From positions 16,949,001-17,013,000 of the forward strand of contig NC_081291.1 of the NCBI RefSeq assembly GCF_030435805.1: a DNA stretch of 64,000 bases, given 5' to 3'. Positions within the stretch are counted from its first letter, which is position 1. Every line of letters begins with the position of its first letter. Below, piece by piece: positions 1-17,205 of the stretch. The notes beneath the pieces were generated by a model. It was given only the letters and a program-made list of their open reading frames with translations. It did no database searches and had not been told where the DNA came from. Made by a program: the position numbers and the translations under genes. Source of the DNA: Mustela lutreola. Taxonomy: Eukaryota; Chordata; Mammalia; Carnivora; Mustelidae.

Positions 1-1230
1 CCACCCGGCTGTGGTCAAGGGCATGGCCTCCTTACCCTCTACCCAGGTTTAAGGTCCCTTAGTGGCAGGCTGCACAGGAGGTACATATGGAGAAACTGAG
101 GCCTAGAAAGGAACTGGAGGACCAAGACACTATCTGAAGAGCACGTGCAAGGCTCAGTCTGACCCAGGCCTCTGGCTCCCTGTCCCACCAGGCTCACCTG
201 AGCTAGGCAGTTCAGAAAGGCTAGGCAACTTGCCTCAGGGCACACAGCAAATTCCCAGTAGGGCCCTGCCTCCTACCTCCTCAGGCAGCCTTGGTGCTCT
301 CTGTGGGGCGGGTGAGGACAGAACTGGCTAGTCTCGGCGTGCCCACGTGAGTCAGCTGCCTGTCCCGGTGTCGATCTAACCAGTAGCCAGACCTGCTCTC
401 TCCCCTGCATTCCCGGCCTCTGTCCAAGCCAGGTTGCTCTCAGGCAGGGTCACTGGGACATCCCCTACCCTCTCCAAGGCCTCTTAGGCCCCTGGGCCAC
501 ACCCTGTCATGGCACCCACTCTGGTATTTCCTGGTCAGGATAGGCAAGGAAGTTTTGCTTGGTGACTTTTTTCTGGGCTGCCCAGGCTCCCTAAAACAAC
601 CAGCAAGCACAGCAGTAGAGCAGAAAGGGGCTGCCCCAGGGAGGCAGCACTCAACTGTCACAGCTGACCCCTCAGTCACCACTTGGGCCTCCCCCCCACC
701 CCCACACCCCTTTTCTGGCCCTCCATGGCTCCTAATTTCTCCTCCTAGACAGCCCACCACCCCCACCCCACTCCCAGGCTCTCACAGCTCTCCTGCCCCT
801 CCCCGTCCGGGCACACGAAGTCCCCAGAGTTTCCCAAACATGGGATCCTGTTCCAGCCACCAGGCATTTGCCCATGCCGGTCTCACTGCAGGCGTCACCT
901 CCTCCTGGCAGTCCCCCAGGTTGGTTGGGTGAGGTCCAGGGGGCGGCCCTCGCACCCCACACGGGGGTGCGGGGGCTGTCCCTGCGCTGCCCCCAAACCC
1001 GAGCCGGGTGACCACGGGGCGGGGAGGACAAGGCTTAAGTCCGCTGGCACGGAGGGGGCCTTGGGACAACCTCAGACAGCCCCGGCGTGAGTGCCGCCTG
1101 GGACCGAGGAGTCGTGGAGTGACGGCGACGCGCTGGCCAAGGGGGCGCTAGGCGCAGGTCCCACCTGGAGTGAGGGAACGCGGAGCACAGGAGCCAGGCC
1201 ACAGACGCGCGACCTCCGCCCCGCCCTTAC
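1..1230 (-). other. ALS2CL: Probable ALS2CL intron 1 (no coding exon seen)
   Basis: No segment on either strand resembles the ALS2CL protein or any other protein I recognise. If the CpG-island donor just to the right is the end of ALS2CL exon 1, this stretch is the start of its first intron. It holds a MIR-like remnant near 84-255 and otherwise unique GC-rich sequence. The assignment rests on gene order known from other mammals and not on coding similarity. Confidence 0.4.
84..255 (+). repeat. MIR SINE remnant
   Basis: Two pieces of the MIR core are visible: 'ggagaaactgaggcctaga' near 90 and 'aacttgcctcagggcacaca' near 227. The spacing is longer than in an intact MIR, so the copy is diverged or interrupted. 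Confidence 0.4.
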
Positions 1231-1345
1231 CTGTGCGGTGCCGGTACCCCGAGCGGGGAGCGTCGCCTCGGCCGCTCGCAGCCCGCCGCCCGCACGCCGC
1301 CCACCGCCCCCCTCCCGTTCCGGCGCCCGCCACGCCCCCGCCACG
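1231..1345 (-). other. ALS2CL: Putative untranslated first exon of ALS2CL
   Basis: On the minus strand the sequence reads CACAG|GTAAGGGCGGGG, a strong donor whose last exonic base is 1231. It lies inside the CpG island, directly downstream (in minus sense) of the CACCC/GC-box cluster. The start coordinate is a guess because the transcription start cannot be read from sequence. No ATG-initiated frame resembling ALS2CL is present, in line with a 5' UTR exon. Confidence 0.4.
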
Positions 1346-1392
1346 CCCCCGCCACGCCCCCGGCGTGGCCACGCCCCTAGCCCCGCCCCACC
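1320..1392. repeat. Tandem CCACGCCCC(CG) promoter repeat
   Basis: An 11-bp unit, 'cgccacgcccc', is repeated about three times head to tail, followed by 'cgtggccacgcccctag' and 'ccccgccccacctcc'. Each unit is a CACCC-box/KLF-type site, giving about five such sites in 70 bp of the CpG island. Confidence 0.75.
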
Positions 1393-2018
1393 TCCGGGAG
1401 TTGCCAGTGGAAGTTGGAGCTGGCGCCGACCGGCCCGCCTGGCAGGAGGTGGGACGCGGTGTCGGTCCGCCCCCGCCAGAGGTTTACTCTTGCGGCCTTT
1501 ACCTGGAGTTCTCCGGGGTCCGAAGTTTCCTGGGACCGGATGGGAGTGAGAGAAGGGGTACTGACTCCTCCGCCCCCTGAAACACACATACACCCACTCA
1601 CTCACTTACTCAGGCCCGGGCCAGCCTGTTTTCCCGGGGGAAGTTCTCCCAGCGTAGCAAGCAGTGGCAGGGAAGCAGCGTGGCTTTCCTGGTCCTGCCA
1701 GAGCCTTCTCGGTGCACTTGCCCCTGTTCTGACGGTCTGGGGCCTGGGTGCAGCCCCTTACCCCCTCTACCAATACCGAATCACAAGAATCACAAGAAAC
1801 TTGAAGCCGAGGGTGGGGGAAACCGAGGCTGCCCTGCAGCCCCTTGGGCCAGGTGTGTACGGCCAGCCTCCACTCCTTTCTGTGTGACCTTAGGGAAGTC
1901 CCCCTGCCCGAACTGCTGGGTCTCTACATGGTCCAGTAGAGCGAGAAATCAGCGCTTGTCTGCTCCAGAGCCTGTGACCTTGGAAATGGTGGTGGAAGCC
2001 TAATCCCAAGGGGAACGG

Positions 2019-2034
2019 GGGGGGGGGGGGGGGG
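2019..2034 (+). repeat. G homopolymer tract
   Basis: An uninterrupted run of G follows 'ggggaac'. It is a likely slippage and sequencing-error site and could take part in a G-quadruplex. The length in the assembly should not be trusted. Confidence 0.8.
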
Positions 2035-2574
2035 AGAACAGGTTCAGCCTGTAACAAAGGAGCCCGCTGTCTTGCTGTCTGGTCCCCCTCCAGGGGCCAT
2101 GCCAGTCCTCCCAACCCCCATCAATTCCCGTGGGACTCAGCTTCCAGGGGATGACTGGAGTCATTGCCCCTTTCATGGCTGACAACACTGAGACCAACAG
2201 GACCGGTTGGGGGCAGTGGAAGAGCAGAAAGGGTAGCCCACCAACCTCCTACTCAAGTCTGAGGGGTGGAGGGGTCATGCCTCATCCTACCAAGCTGAAG
2301 AGAGATCCCCAGTGAAGGGAGCTCATGATGGTTCAAGGGGTTCCTTCCCAAAAGAGCAGGGTTCCGGTGGGTCTGCAGGTCCCCTAGCACATGGGGGTGA
2401 TCAGGCAAGGGGTTTCTGGGGCTTGGGAGGAAGGGTCAAGGGCTGGAGAGTAGCCATAGCCACATGCAGAGAGCGAACAGCTGTCCAAGAGTGCGTGTTC
2501 TCACCGTGCGTGACCAGCAAGGCAGGCAGGACAGAGTCCCGAGCAGGAGGAAGCTGATTTTGTGTTTGGCTTTT

Positions 2575-2645
2575 CTGGGCCAGCACTTCCCCTCTTTGGG
2601 TCTCAGTGTCCTCATCTGTACCTGTAGCTGAGGGAGGAGCTGGGC
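2575..2645 (-). repeat. MIR SINE remnant
   Basis: The text 'cttcccctctttgggtctca' followed by 'gtgtcctcatctgtacc' is the reverse of the MIR core 'gatgaggaaactgaggctca'. The copy is short and diverged. Confidence 0.55.
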
Positions 2646-3919
2646 TGGAGCAGGAAGGGACAGGCCCCCTCCGCTTCCTCCCCGCAGCCCAGACTTCCTG
2701 TTCAGCCACATCTAGGGGGATTGGAAGGCTGGGGCTGGTCTTCCCTTCACCACCGCCCACCCCCAGGCTGGGTGACCTCACTAGCATTGCAAAGCCTGGT
2801 ATTATTATCTGCCAAATGCGGCAAAACCCTCTAGGCCTCTCTGTCTCTCTCTGTCTCTCTCTCGGATGGGACCAAGTCATCTGTAATGCCCCCAGTAGTG
2901 TACGAAGGACGACCTCCCCGGGTCTGCCTGCCCTTGGTCCCCTGCAACATGGCCAAGGGCCCATGCCCAGTCCCACCACTAGGCACAGTGCCACAGTGCG
3001 GCACACACCTGTGCACACTACTCCCATGTCCCCCTGCGCACATGTGTGATTCCACAGTCATAAGGATGTGTGGTGTGCGCACTTAAGTGCACCACACAGA
3101 CCCATCTACTACTGAACTCACTGGCAGGACTCCCACGTAGCACATTTCAGGAGGCAGCCCTGTGTGTGGGTCTATGTGGACCACGTGTCCATCCCCATGG
3201 ACACAGACTTACACACTGCATCATGCAATACACACGAAGACTCACACTCAGACCCGCAGAGAAGCGAGTGCAGAGTGTGCCTGCACTTCCATGTACATGC
3301 GTGCCCTGGGACACAATTTCTCACCAGGTCCAAGCCCAGCCCCAGAGTTATTCTGGGCCAGGCCTGGGGCCAACAAGGTCAGAGATGGCCAGCACCCAGC
3401 AGGCCCCAGCCACTGTGTCACAGGCCTAGCTGGCCCTGTTCCCCACCCCCACCTGACCTCACCCCCACCACCCCCAGCCCAGGCTAAGTCCAAGATATCT
3501 CGGATCCCAGCCTGGCTCTGTGGCTGGAAAGATACCCAGTCCCAAGCCTCTGCTTCACCAGAGCTGAGCCTTGAGCCGTGGCATTTCTGGCCCCAAGAAG
3601 GAGCTGTCACAGTTCCCCCTGGCCACCATCAATTGACTCTGCCCATGGCTTCCAACCCAGAGGCCCAGGAAACAGGATTGGGTCCCCACCGGAAATCCAC
3701 AGGAGCTAAAAAAAAGCACACAAAGGACAAACAGGATTCTGCGGGCCAACCTTCATGCAACCATGCATGGAGTGGGGACACTTCCAGGGGAGCCTGGCTG
3801 GGGAGCCTGAGGGTCTAGACTTCTGCCAACCCAGACTTGATGGGCCCTGTTGGCGGTAGGATGCAGGGGGATCCTGGGCAGGACTAGAAATAGTACTGGG
3901 CAGGGGCAGAGCCTTGGTC

Positions 3920-4000
3920 AGGGGCCACAGACTGAGTCTGAGTCCTCCGTTCCTGTATGACCTGACGGAGGGCACAACCCCTCTCCGGCCTTCAATTCCT
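3920..4000 (-). repeat. MIR-like remnant
   Basis: A pattern of 'gagtcctccgttcctgtatg' then 'cctctccggccttcaattcc' resembles the MIR reverse strand ('tgacctt...cctctctgagcctcagtttcc'). It is strongly diverged, so the call is tentative. Confidence 0.4.
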
Positions 4001-4150
4001 CATAAGTACACAGAAGGAAGAAGAGCCTTCCAAGATAGAAAAGCCTTTTTAGCTTTTCGGGTGTTTCTTTCACCGTGGTGTTTCACATTTTGGAGAACTG
4101 GGGAAAGTGCAAATATTTGACAGGCATTGAATGAGGTGCTGCTGGGTTTT

Positions 4151-4550
4151 TTCTTTTTCTGTAAAGATTTTGTTTATTTGGGGCGCGTGGGTAGCTCAGT
4201 GGGTTGAGTCTCTGCCTTCGGCTCGGGTCATGATCTCGGGATCCTGGGATCGAGTCCCGCATCAGGATCTCTGCTTGGCGGGGAGCCTGCTTCCTCCTCT
4301 CTCTCTCTGCCTGCCTCTCTGCCTACTTGTGGTCTCTCTCTGTCAAATAAATAAATAAAATCTTTAAAAAAAATTTTTGTTTATTTAACAGAGACAATGA
4401 GAGAGGAAACACAAGCAGGGGAGGAGAGAGAGGGAGAAGCAGACTCCCCACTGAGCAGGGAGCCCAATGCGGGGCTCGATCCCAGGACCCTGAGATCATG
4501 ACCTGAGCTGAAGGCAGACGCTTAACGACTGAGTCACCTAGGACCCCCAA
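4151..4550 (-). mobile_element. SINEC copy, minus, split by a younger SINE
   Basis: A minus-strand tRNA-derived SINE: its reversed A-tail and body run from 4151 to 4180 and from about 4371 to 4550. Its reversed tRNA head ends near 4549. Perfect 14-bp target duplications (tgctgctgggtttt) lie at 4137-4150 and 4551-4564. A second SINE in plus orientation is inserted inside the reversed tail. Confidence 0.9.
4181..4370 (+). mobile_element. SINEC copy, plus, nested in an older SINE
   Basis: Starts 'gggcgcgtgggtagctcagt', contains A- and B-box-like tRNA promoter text ('gggtcatgatctcgggatcc'), a CT-rich middle and the '(aaata)n aaatctttaaaaa' tail. Flanking copies of 'attttgtttattt' are its target duplication, which shows that it entered the minus SINE after that one was in place. 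Confidence 0.9.
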
Positions 4551-4654
4551 TGCTGCTGGGTTTTACTACCGTGTGATATCACACTGCCTTTCCCCACAAT
4601 AACCACAACAGAACAACTAGCATGGCCCAAAGGCTTGCGACGTGCAGGGGCCAT

Positions 4655-4740
4655 GATACTGCTATTATACCCATTTTACAGATGAGGGATTGAAGCTCAG
4701 AGCGTTTAGTTGCCCACTGAGGTCTCACAGCCATCAAGAT
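4655..4740 (+). repeat. MIR SINE
   Basis: The text 'ttatacccattttacagatg' then 'gattgaagctcagagcgttt' and 'tctcacagcc' matches the MIR core in order. Confidence 0.75.
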
Positions 4741-5394
4741 GACCATGCCCCTGGAGTCTTAGTTTTAAGCTTTACTAACTTTAGATGTTATAAAGTATAA
4801 AGCTACAAACCTATAAGAAACATAATTTAAAAGTTTCCTTAAATTTTTAAGGAAAATTTACTTTAGTTTTGTGAACTTTAGTTTTGTGAACTTCGGATAA
4901 CTTCAGTGTTTTCAGTCAACTTTTGCCATCTCTACAGGGCAAAAAGAGGAAATTTGAATAAACTTCTGAACTGTGTTTCTTGTAAATTTGCAGCTTCATA
5001 CTTCTCAGATTATAAAAGCTTAAAACTGTCCTGTTTTAGGACTCCCTGTTTTTTTAAAGTCAGTTTGACTTCAAAGCCTGTGTGACAGTATTTGACAGTG
5101 CCTTTGGGGGACATGCGGGTCTAGAATTGTCGGGCTGGGTAAAAGCTCTGGGTAAAAAAAAAAAAAAAACGCCTGCAAAGAAATGGAACCCATGTGGAAC
5201 AATGGCCATCTCAGGGGACAGTAAGGACACACATGATTGTATTCCCTTTCAGATTTCTTCACTGAGCTTGCCCTACTTCTTGGATGGAAGGACTGAACTT
5301 TGCGGGAAATACCTTTCCTGGGCTGAGCCATCCTACGCTCTGCACTCCTGTAATCCTTAGTTCAATGTCATGGTCCCAACAGCCCCTTGATGAC

Positions 5395-5475
5395 AGTCTT
5401 ATCCTTTCCATTCCGCAGATGAGGAATTCAAAGCAGACAGGAGTAATGGCTTCCCCAATGCCACTGTCAGGCCCA
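5395..5475 (+). repeat. MIR-like remnant
   Basis: 'ttatcctttccattccgcag' 'atgaggaattcaaagcagac' matches the MIR core with several differences. Confidence 0.5.
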
Positions 5476-6009
5476 CTAACCTCAGCCCAGTCCAGCCAAG
5501 GCCTCTCTGACCCTATGTCCCAAGGCTGACCTCCCTGGCTGGTCCGTGTGTCTTTCCCTAGCCTGGCCTATGACAGATGGCGTGAGGAAGTGGGAACTTG
5601 AGCAAGTGACTTGAGCCTTAGTAGAGTTCCTGTTTGCCTGGCTTGGGCGTGCATGGGGAGGATGGGGAGGCCCAGTCCACCCAGCCCTCAGCCTTGGCCA
5701 CCCCACTGGCAAGGATCCCTCGAGCCAGCTGTCCTTTGCCAGTGGCTCTTCTGTTTCTGCCTGCCTTGTGATCTCCCAGACCTACCCCCTGTGGGTGTCC
5801 ACAGCTGGCCCTCTGCTCTCTGCTGTCACTCGCCTTGGTCCTCGCCCATCTGCTGCCTCTCTGTGCTCTGTAGTACAAGGTCCCTAGTTCTGAGGGCGGA
5901 CCCAATGCTCGAAGCCCCTCAGCCTTCTCCCCTGTGTATGGTGATGAAGAATGTAGGGTCCAACAGCTGGCTGGTTCTCCAGCACTCTGAAGGCACAAGA
6001 TAAATAACA

Positions 6010-6112
6010 ATGGAAGAAAGGAGAGAGGAGGATGGGAAAAAGGGAGGGAGGAGGGAGGAGGGAGGAGGGGGGAAGGGAGGAGGGAAGTAGGAAAGGGGAG
6101 AAGAGGAAGGAT
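6010..6112 (+). repeat. Polypurine (GGA/GGGA)n tract
   Basis: About 100 bp of almost pure purine on the plus strand, built of GGAGGGA-type units. It is a mirror-repeat-like tract of the sort that can form triplex or G-quadruplex DNA. It lies about 1 kb upstream of the TMIE start. Confidence 0.8.
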
Positions 6113-6699
6113 GGACCAGAGAGGTCTCCCCACCCCAGACCTCCCTCCTCCTCCTTCAGAGCCCCTGTGGTCTCTACAGCTCCTCAGACCCACCCTCCGT
6201 CCATTCCTGGATTGTCAAGGCTCATCGTGGGTTGACGACCCCCGAGAACATGTGGGCCAGGTTGAGAGTGAGGTCAGGATCATGCCTCAGACTGGAGTGA
6301 CAATGGGGACTCAGACTGTGGCAGAGGCTCAGGGTCAGCCAGAGTTGGGAAATGGTCCTCCAGCCCTTCCAGGTGGAGCCTTCCCTGTCTCGGGGGGGAA
6401 GCAGATGCTGGCTTCTTCAGGAACCTTCCATAGTACCCACAACTAGAGTGCTGACCCTACCATCCCCAGGTCCCCATCCCCCTCTGTAGCTCTGCTGTCC
6501 AGAGTGACCAGACCCGTTTCTGGGCAGGAAGCCAGCCCAGAAAGCCCAGGACATCCCTGAGCGCCTGTCCCTATGGCAACCTGCCTACCAACCCCCCCCC
6601 CCCCACCAACTTACCACCCCTCCAACACCCCCCCCTCCAAACTATCATCACCAGCCTGGGTCCAGCAGGGTTTTTCAAATTCAGAACGTCAGACTGGGA

Positions 6700-6762
6700 A
6701 GGGCCTCCTAGATCAGCAGATGTTAGCCCCTCCCCTTGCCCCAGATGGAGAAACTGAGGCCC
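6700..6762 (+). repeat. MIR-like remnant
   Basis: 'cagatggagaaactgaggcc' is the MIR core signature, with only short flanking similarity. Confidence 0.5.
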
Positions 6763-7116
6763 AACTGGGGCGGGGGTGGGGGGGTAGGGAGGTGGGGGTG
6801 GGACCTGTAGTTCAAGGACCCGCCCCCAGCCCATCCTCCTCCTCACACCCACTCCCACCCCTCGGGCGGGCTGGCTGAGGTTAGGGGAGGGGGATCCAGA
6901 CTCTTATCCCCCAGGGGATGGGGGGGGGGGCGGCCCTGGGCCGGCAGCACAGGAACCAGACACCGATGATGAATAAATGATGCCGACTCGCGGCCTGCGA
7001 CCAGATAGCCGCCGCGAGCGCCGGCTGGCGGGGCGGTCACCGGGCCAACCGCGCCCGGCCCCGCGCGACCGGCTCCCCCCACCTGCAGCCGCGGGCGCGG
7101 AGCTGCGGGCGCGAAG

Positions 7117-14573
<7,457 letters not shown>

Positions 14574-15755
14574 GGAGGGCTTCCTGGAGGTGGCAGCCCA
14601 GGCTGGCTAGCCCTGGGGCTCAAGTTCTGGCCAGGGTCTGGGCATCTTGGACTCCCAGCACATCTGTGGACTAGAGAGATTGCAGAACACCCTCTTCTTG
14701 GCTTGGAGGGGTCTGCTGAGGCCCCATCCTGACAGCCCATTTGGGGGGCAGGGGCGGGACTGCACCTGGCATCCTGCCTCCCAGCCTGGACTCCAATTCT
14801 TTCACCTCACCCACATGGCCGCTCAGCAAAGGTGGTCTTGGGCCACTGTCCCCCTGCAGATCCGGAGTGGGGTGGCCTTGCCCCCACCCAGACATGCCTC
14901 TGTCCCTGCTGCCAGGAACAGCAGTGGCTCTGCGGGGCTGACAGGACGTGGCTTGCCTCTTAGAAGGAGACGGCAGAACTGGAGGGGCTGGAGTGTGACG
15001 CCACAGCCAGGCTGGCCGGGGGGGGAGAAGAGGGTCACTGGGGGATGCCGAGCCGAGGCTCTCAGCCTTCTCCAGACGCAGCCCTGGTAGCCAGGGAGCT
15101 TGCCCAGGCCCATGCCCAGCCGGGGTCCCGGCCGGGGAGGTGACTAGAACGCCCACCTGGAGGCAGCGGAACTCCAGCCCCACATGCCAGGCAGCCGCAC
15201 TGGAGCTGAGGCTGCTGGGAGGCCGAGGGTGAGGCCTGGGGACTCGGGGCTGTGGGGGGGCCTCAGGGGTGGGTCGGGGTGCAGAAGGCTGAGGCCTGCG
15301 GGCTAAAGGGAGAAGGGAAGAAAGCTGGTAGCAGGGCCCTATCTGGGAGAATCCAGGGAGACCCAGAGAAGCCGAGGGGAGCATTGTGGGGGTCGTCAGG
15401 GTCCCCCCCTCCCCTGCCGGGGTCACCGCAGGGGACAGTCAGGGGCGCCAAGGCAGCAGGCAGCCTTCCACCTGTTGTGCAGAACAGCATCCAGCTCCCT
15501 CTTCTACCACCTCAATGGTGGCGCCTCAGGGAGTCACTGCGGACCAGAGTCGGGAAGGCCCACAGCCCTCACCCCAAGGCTGACTTTTCGGGGAGGGGAC
15601 ATACAGAGGGATTTCCACATGGTGGCTAACCTCCGCGGAGACGTACACATCTGGGCCTGGAAACTGAGACCCCATGGTTCGTTCCTGAGCTGGGGCGAGC
15701 AGCCTTGGTGGCCTGCGACGGATGTGTAAATAAAGCTGAGTGCCTTCTTGTACCT
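14574..15755 (+). other. TMIE: TMIE 3' UTR
   Basis: About 1.2 kb of GC-rich, non-coding sequence between the TGA and the AATAAA at 15729. The cleavage site is expected 10-30 nt after that signal, near 'cttcttgtacctg'. Its length agrees with a single terminal exon. Confidence 0.75.
15729..15734 (+). terminator. TMIE: TMIE polyadenylation signal AATAAA
   Basis: The only canonical AATAAA on the plus strand between the TMIE stop and the end of PRSS50. It lies 1.16 kb after the stop codon and is followed by a GT-rich stretch. Confidence 0.8.
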
Positions 15756-16859
15756 GAGTGGCCTGAGATGATCCCTCGGGGTGCCCTGTCCTTGGAGCAT
15801 ATACGCAGAGGGTGACGCACTGGGACAGGCTGGCGGGCGGCCCTGGCCAAGCAGGAGCTCCCTCCCCTAACTCTGCCCCCAGCCTGAACTGGGATGAGCT
15901 GGAGGGAGAGGCACCCGCCAGCTGGGCATCGAGACCGGGAGGAAGCTGCCCCCTCTCTCCTCCTCCCCCATTCACTTTGTGGCCTGAGCCCCATGCTGGG
16001 GACGGGGTCCAGTGTGGATCCTGACCTGGAGCTGGATGACTGTGATGCAAGAAGAGGGACCCGGGCAGACACGGGTCACGGAGCCATGAAGGGACAGAGA
16101 AACCCCAGAAGCCCCGCTGTGGGCCTGGAGTCAGAACCCTGACTCTAGCCTCACGGTCTAGCCTACGGACTTCTCATGCAGGAGGTTAAGGTTGTGGTTA
16201 AGGTCCTACAACACATACAAGCCAGAGGCTTCCTGTGTGGCCCAGTCAACAGAGGCCCAGAGGGGCAGGGGCCACCGGAAGTCGGAGAAGCTGCTGGTAA
16301 AGACTGGGGGATGTCCAGGCCGGGGCTGCATCTGCCCTCTGCCCTAGGGCCTCTATTAATCTCTCTTGGACAGGCAGGGCTGCCACCCTTAACGTCTGAG
16401 CCCCGTGGGCACCTGCCTCAGGCTCTAGGCAGGGCACAGGGCTGGAAGGTCCAAGTTCACTACAGTGCTTCTGGGCAGAGACGGAGTGGGAGGGGGAGTG
16501 GCTCCAGCCAAAGTCAAGGAGAACCTGACTCCCACTAAAGTAGCCCAGAAAACACATTCCCTGCCCTGGCCCAGATATAGCTGCCCCTTTACCCCAGCCT
16601 CACCCTGGGTCCCAGCAGCCCCATTTCAGCCCACAGAGTACGTTCTGGACCCCAGTATCATTCCTATACTCTCCCTCCACTTTCTGCGGGAGCCACCCCA
16701 AACCTATAGATGGAGACAGACCCAGGGGGCTCTGCGCCTTTCAGGAGAGACAGTCTGGAGTCCCCTCTCCCCCCTGCCTCCTCACCCCACCCCCCTCCCC
16801 GGCTCGCTCACCTCCCACTCAAGCAGACTCAGGAAGGAAGCAGCTTGGGGAAGAGAAGC
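15756..16859. other. Spacer between convergent TMIE and PRSS50 3' ends
   Basis: About 1.1 kb separates the two poly(A) signals. It is GC-rich, holds no SINEC or L1 copy, and has no exon I can support. Confidence 0.7.
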
Positions 16860-16860
16860 G

Positions 16861-16866
16861 TTTAAT
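16861..16866 (-). terminator. PRSS50: PRSS50 polyadenylation signal ATTAAA
   Basis: On the minus strand CTCAATTAAACGC contains ATTAAA, the common variant signal, about 110 nt after the PRSS50 stop codon. Confidence 0.75.
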
Positions 16867-16977
16867 TGAGCACCTCATCTCTGCTCTGCCCTGCCCTGCG
16901 GGGCAGGGAGAGCTACACCTGCAGCATGCTGGGCCCAGAGGGTGAGGACGGCACCCCCAGGGGACAGCACGAGGGTG

Positions 16978-17205
16978 TCAGAGGGCAGCAAGGTTGAGGG
17001 ACAGCAGGAGCACCAGGAGCAGGGCCCTGGATGGGGCTGGCAGGGCCTGCCCGCTGACCCGTTCCCAGATCCAGTGCTGGTAGGCGGTGACCTGCAGGTA
17101 GATGGGCGGGGCCTCGCTCCTCCCGCAGCCTGGGCCCCAGGTCACCAGTCCCACCAGGTACCACGTAGTGTCCACAGAACAGGCCAAGGGCTCGCCACTT
17201 ATCTC
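16978..17205 (-). CDS. PRSS50: PRSS50 coding exon 6 (nucleophile exon)
   Basis: Acceptor CTCCTGCAG|GAGATAAGTGGCGAG, phase 0. It encodes [19 protein letters not shown], the APPIYLQV block and the hydrophobic tail. AGT codes for Ser at the catalytic position. Confidence 0.94.
   Translation of the reverse strand, partial: EISGEPLACSVDTTWYLVGLVTWGPGCGRSEAPPIYLQVTAYQHWIWERVSGQALPAPSRALLLVLLLSLNLAAL

Larger units (their letters stand above)
930..1490. promoter_or_regulatory. ALS2CL: CpG island, probable ALS2CL promoter
   Basis: Dense CpG and GC-rich sequence lies at the left edge, about 5.6 kb from the TMIE start. In other mammals ALS2CL lies next to TMIE and is transcribed away from it, so this island sits where its promoter is expected. 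Inside it, 1320-1392 has tandem CCACGCCCC-type elements (KLF/SP1 binding consensus), and 1231 carries a good minus-strand splice donor. No TATA box is evident. The island is seen directly; its assignment to ALS2CL is inferred from gene order. Confidence 0.55.
1491..6930. other. Intergenic between ALS2CL promoter and TMIE
   Basis: No coding exon is recognised. The stretch holds a G homopolymer (2019-2034), a CA/CACA-rich patch (about 2990-3240), MIR remnants, a nested pair of SINEs (4151-4550), an AT-rich unique piece (4750-5060), and a polypurine tract (6010-6110). Open frames here are short, differ between strands and lack splice or homology support. Confidence 0.6.

Noticed and set aside
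1091-1605. Long overlapping open frames on both strands in the CpG island
   Set aside because: They follow from high GC and few stop codons, have Pro/Arg/Gly-rich low-complexity content, exist in several frames at once and match no protein I know.
2401-3027. A 208-codon minus-strand open frame upstream of TMIE
   Set aside because: No homology, no splice or promoter context, and it overlaps a MIR remnant. Chance open frame.
4181-4370. tRNA genes suggested by A- and B-box-like text in the many SINEs
   Set aside because: The tRNA-like heads are followed by CT-rich and A-rich tails and target duplications and lack an acceptor-stem partner. They are SINEs derived from a tRNA and not tRNA genes.
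14671-15426. A 251-codon minus-strand open frame in the TMIE 3' UTR
   Set aside because: Antisense to a GC-rich 3' UTR, Pro-rich, with no recognisable domain.
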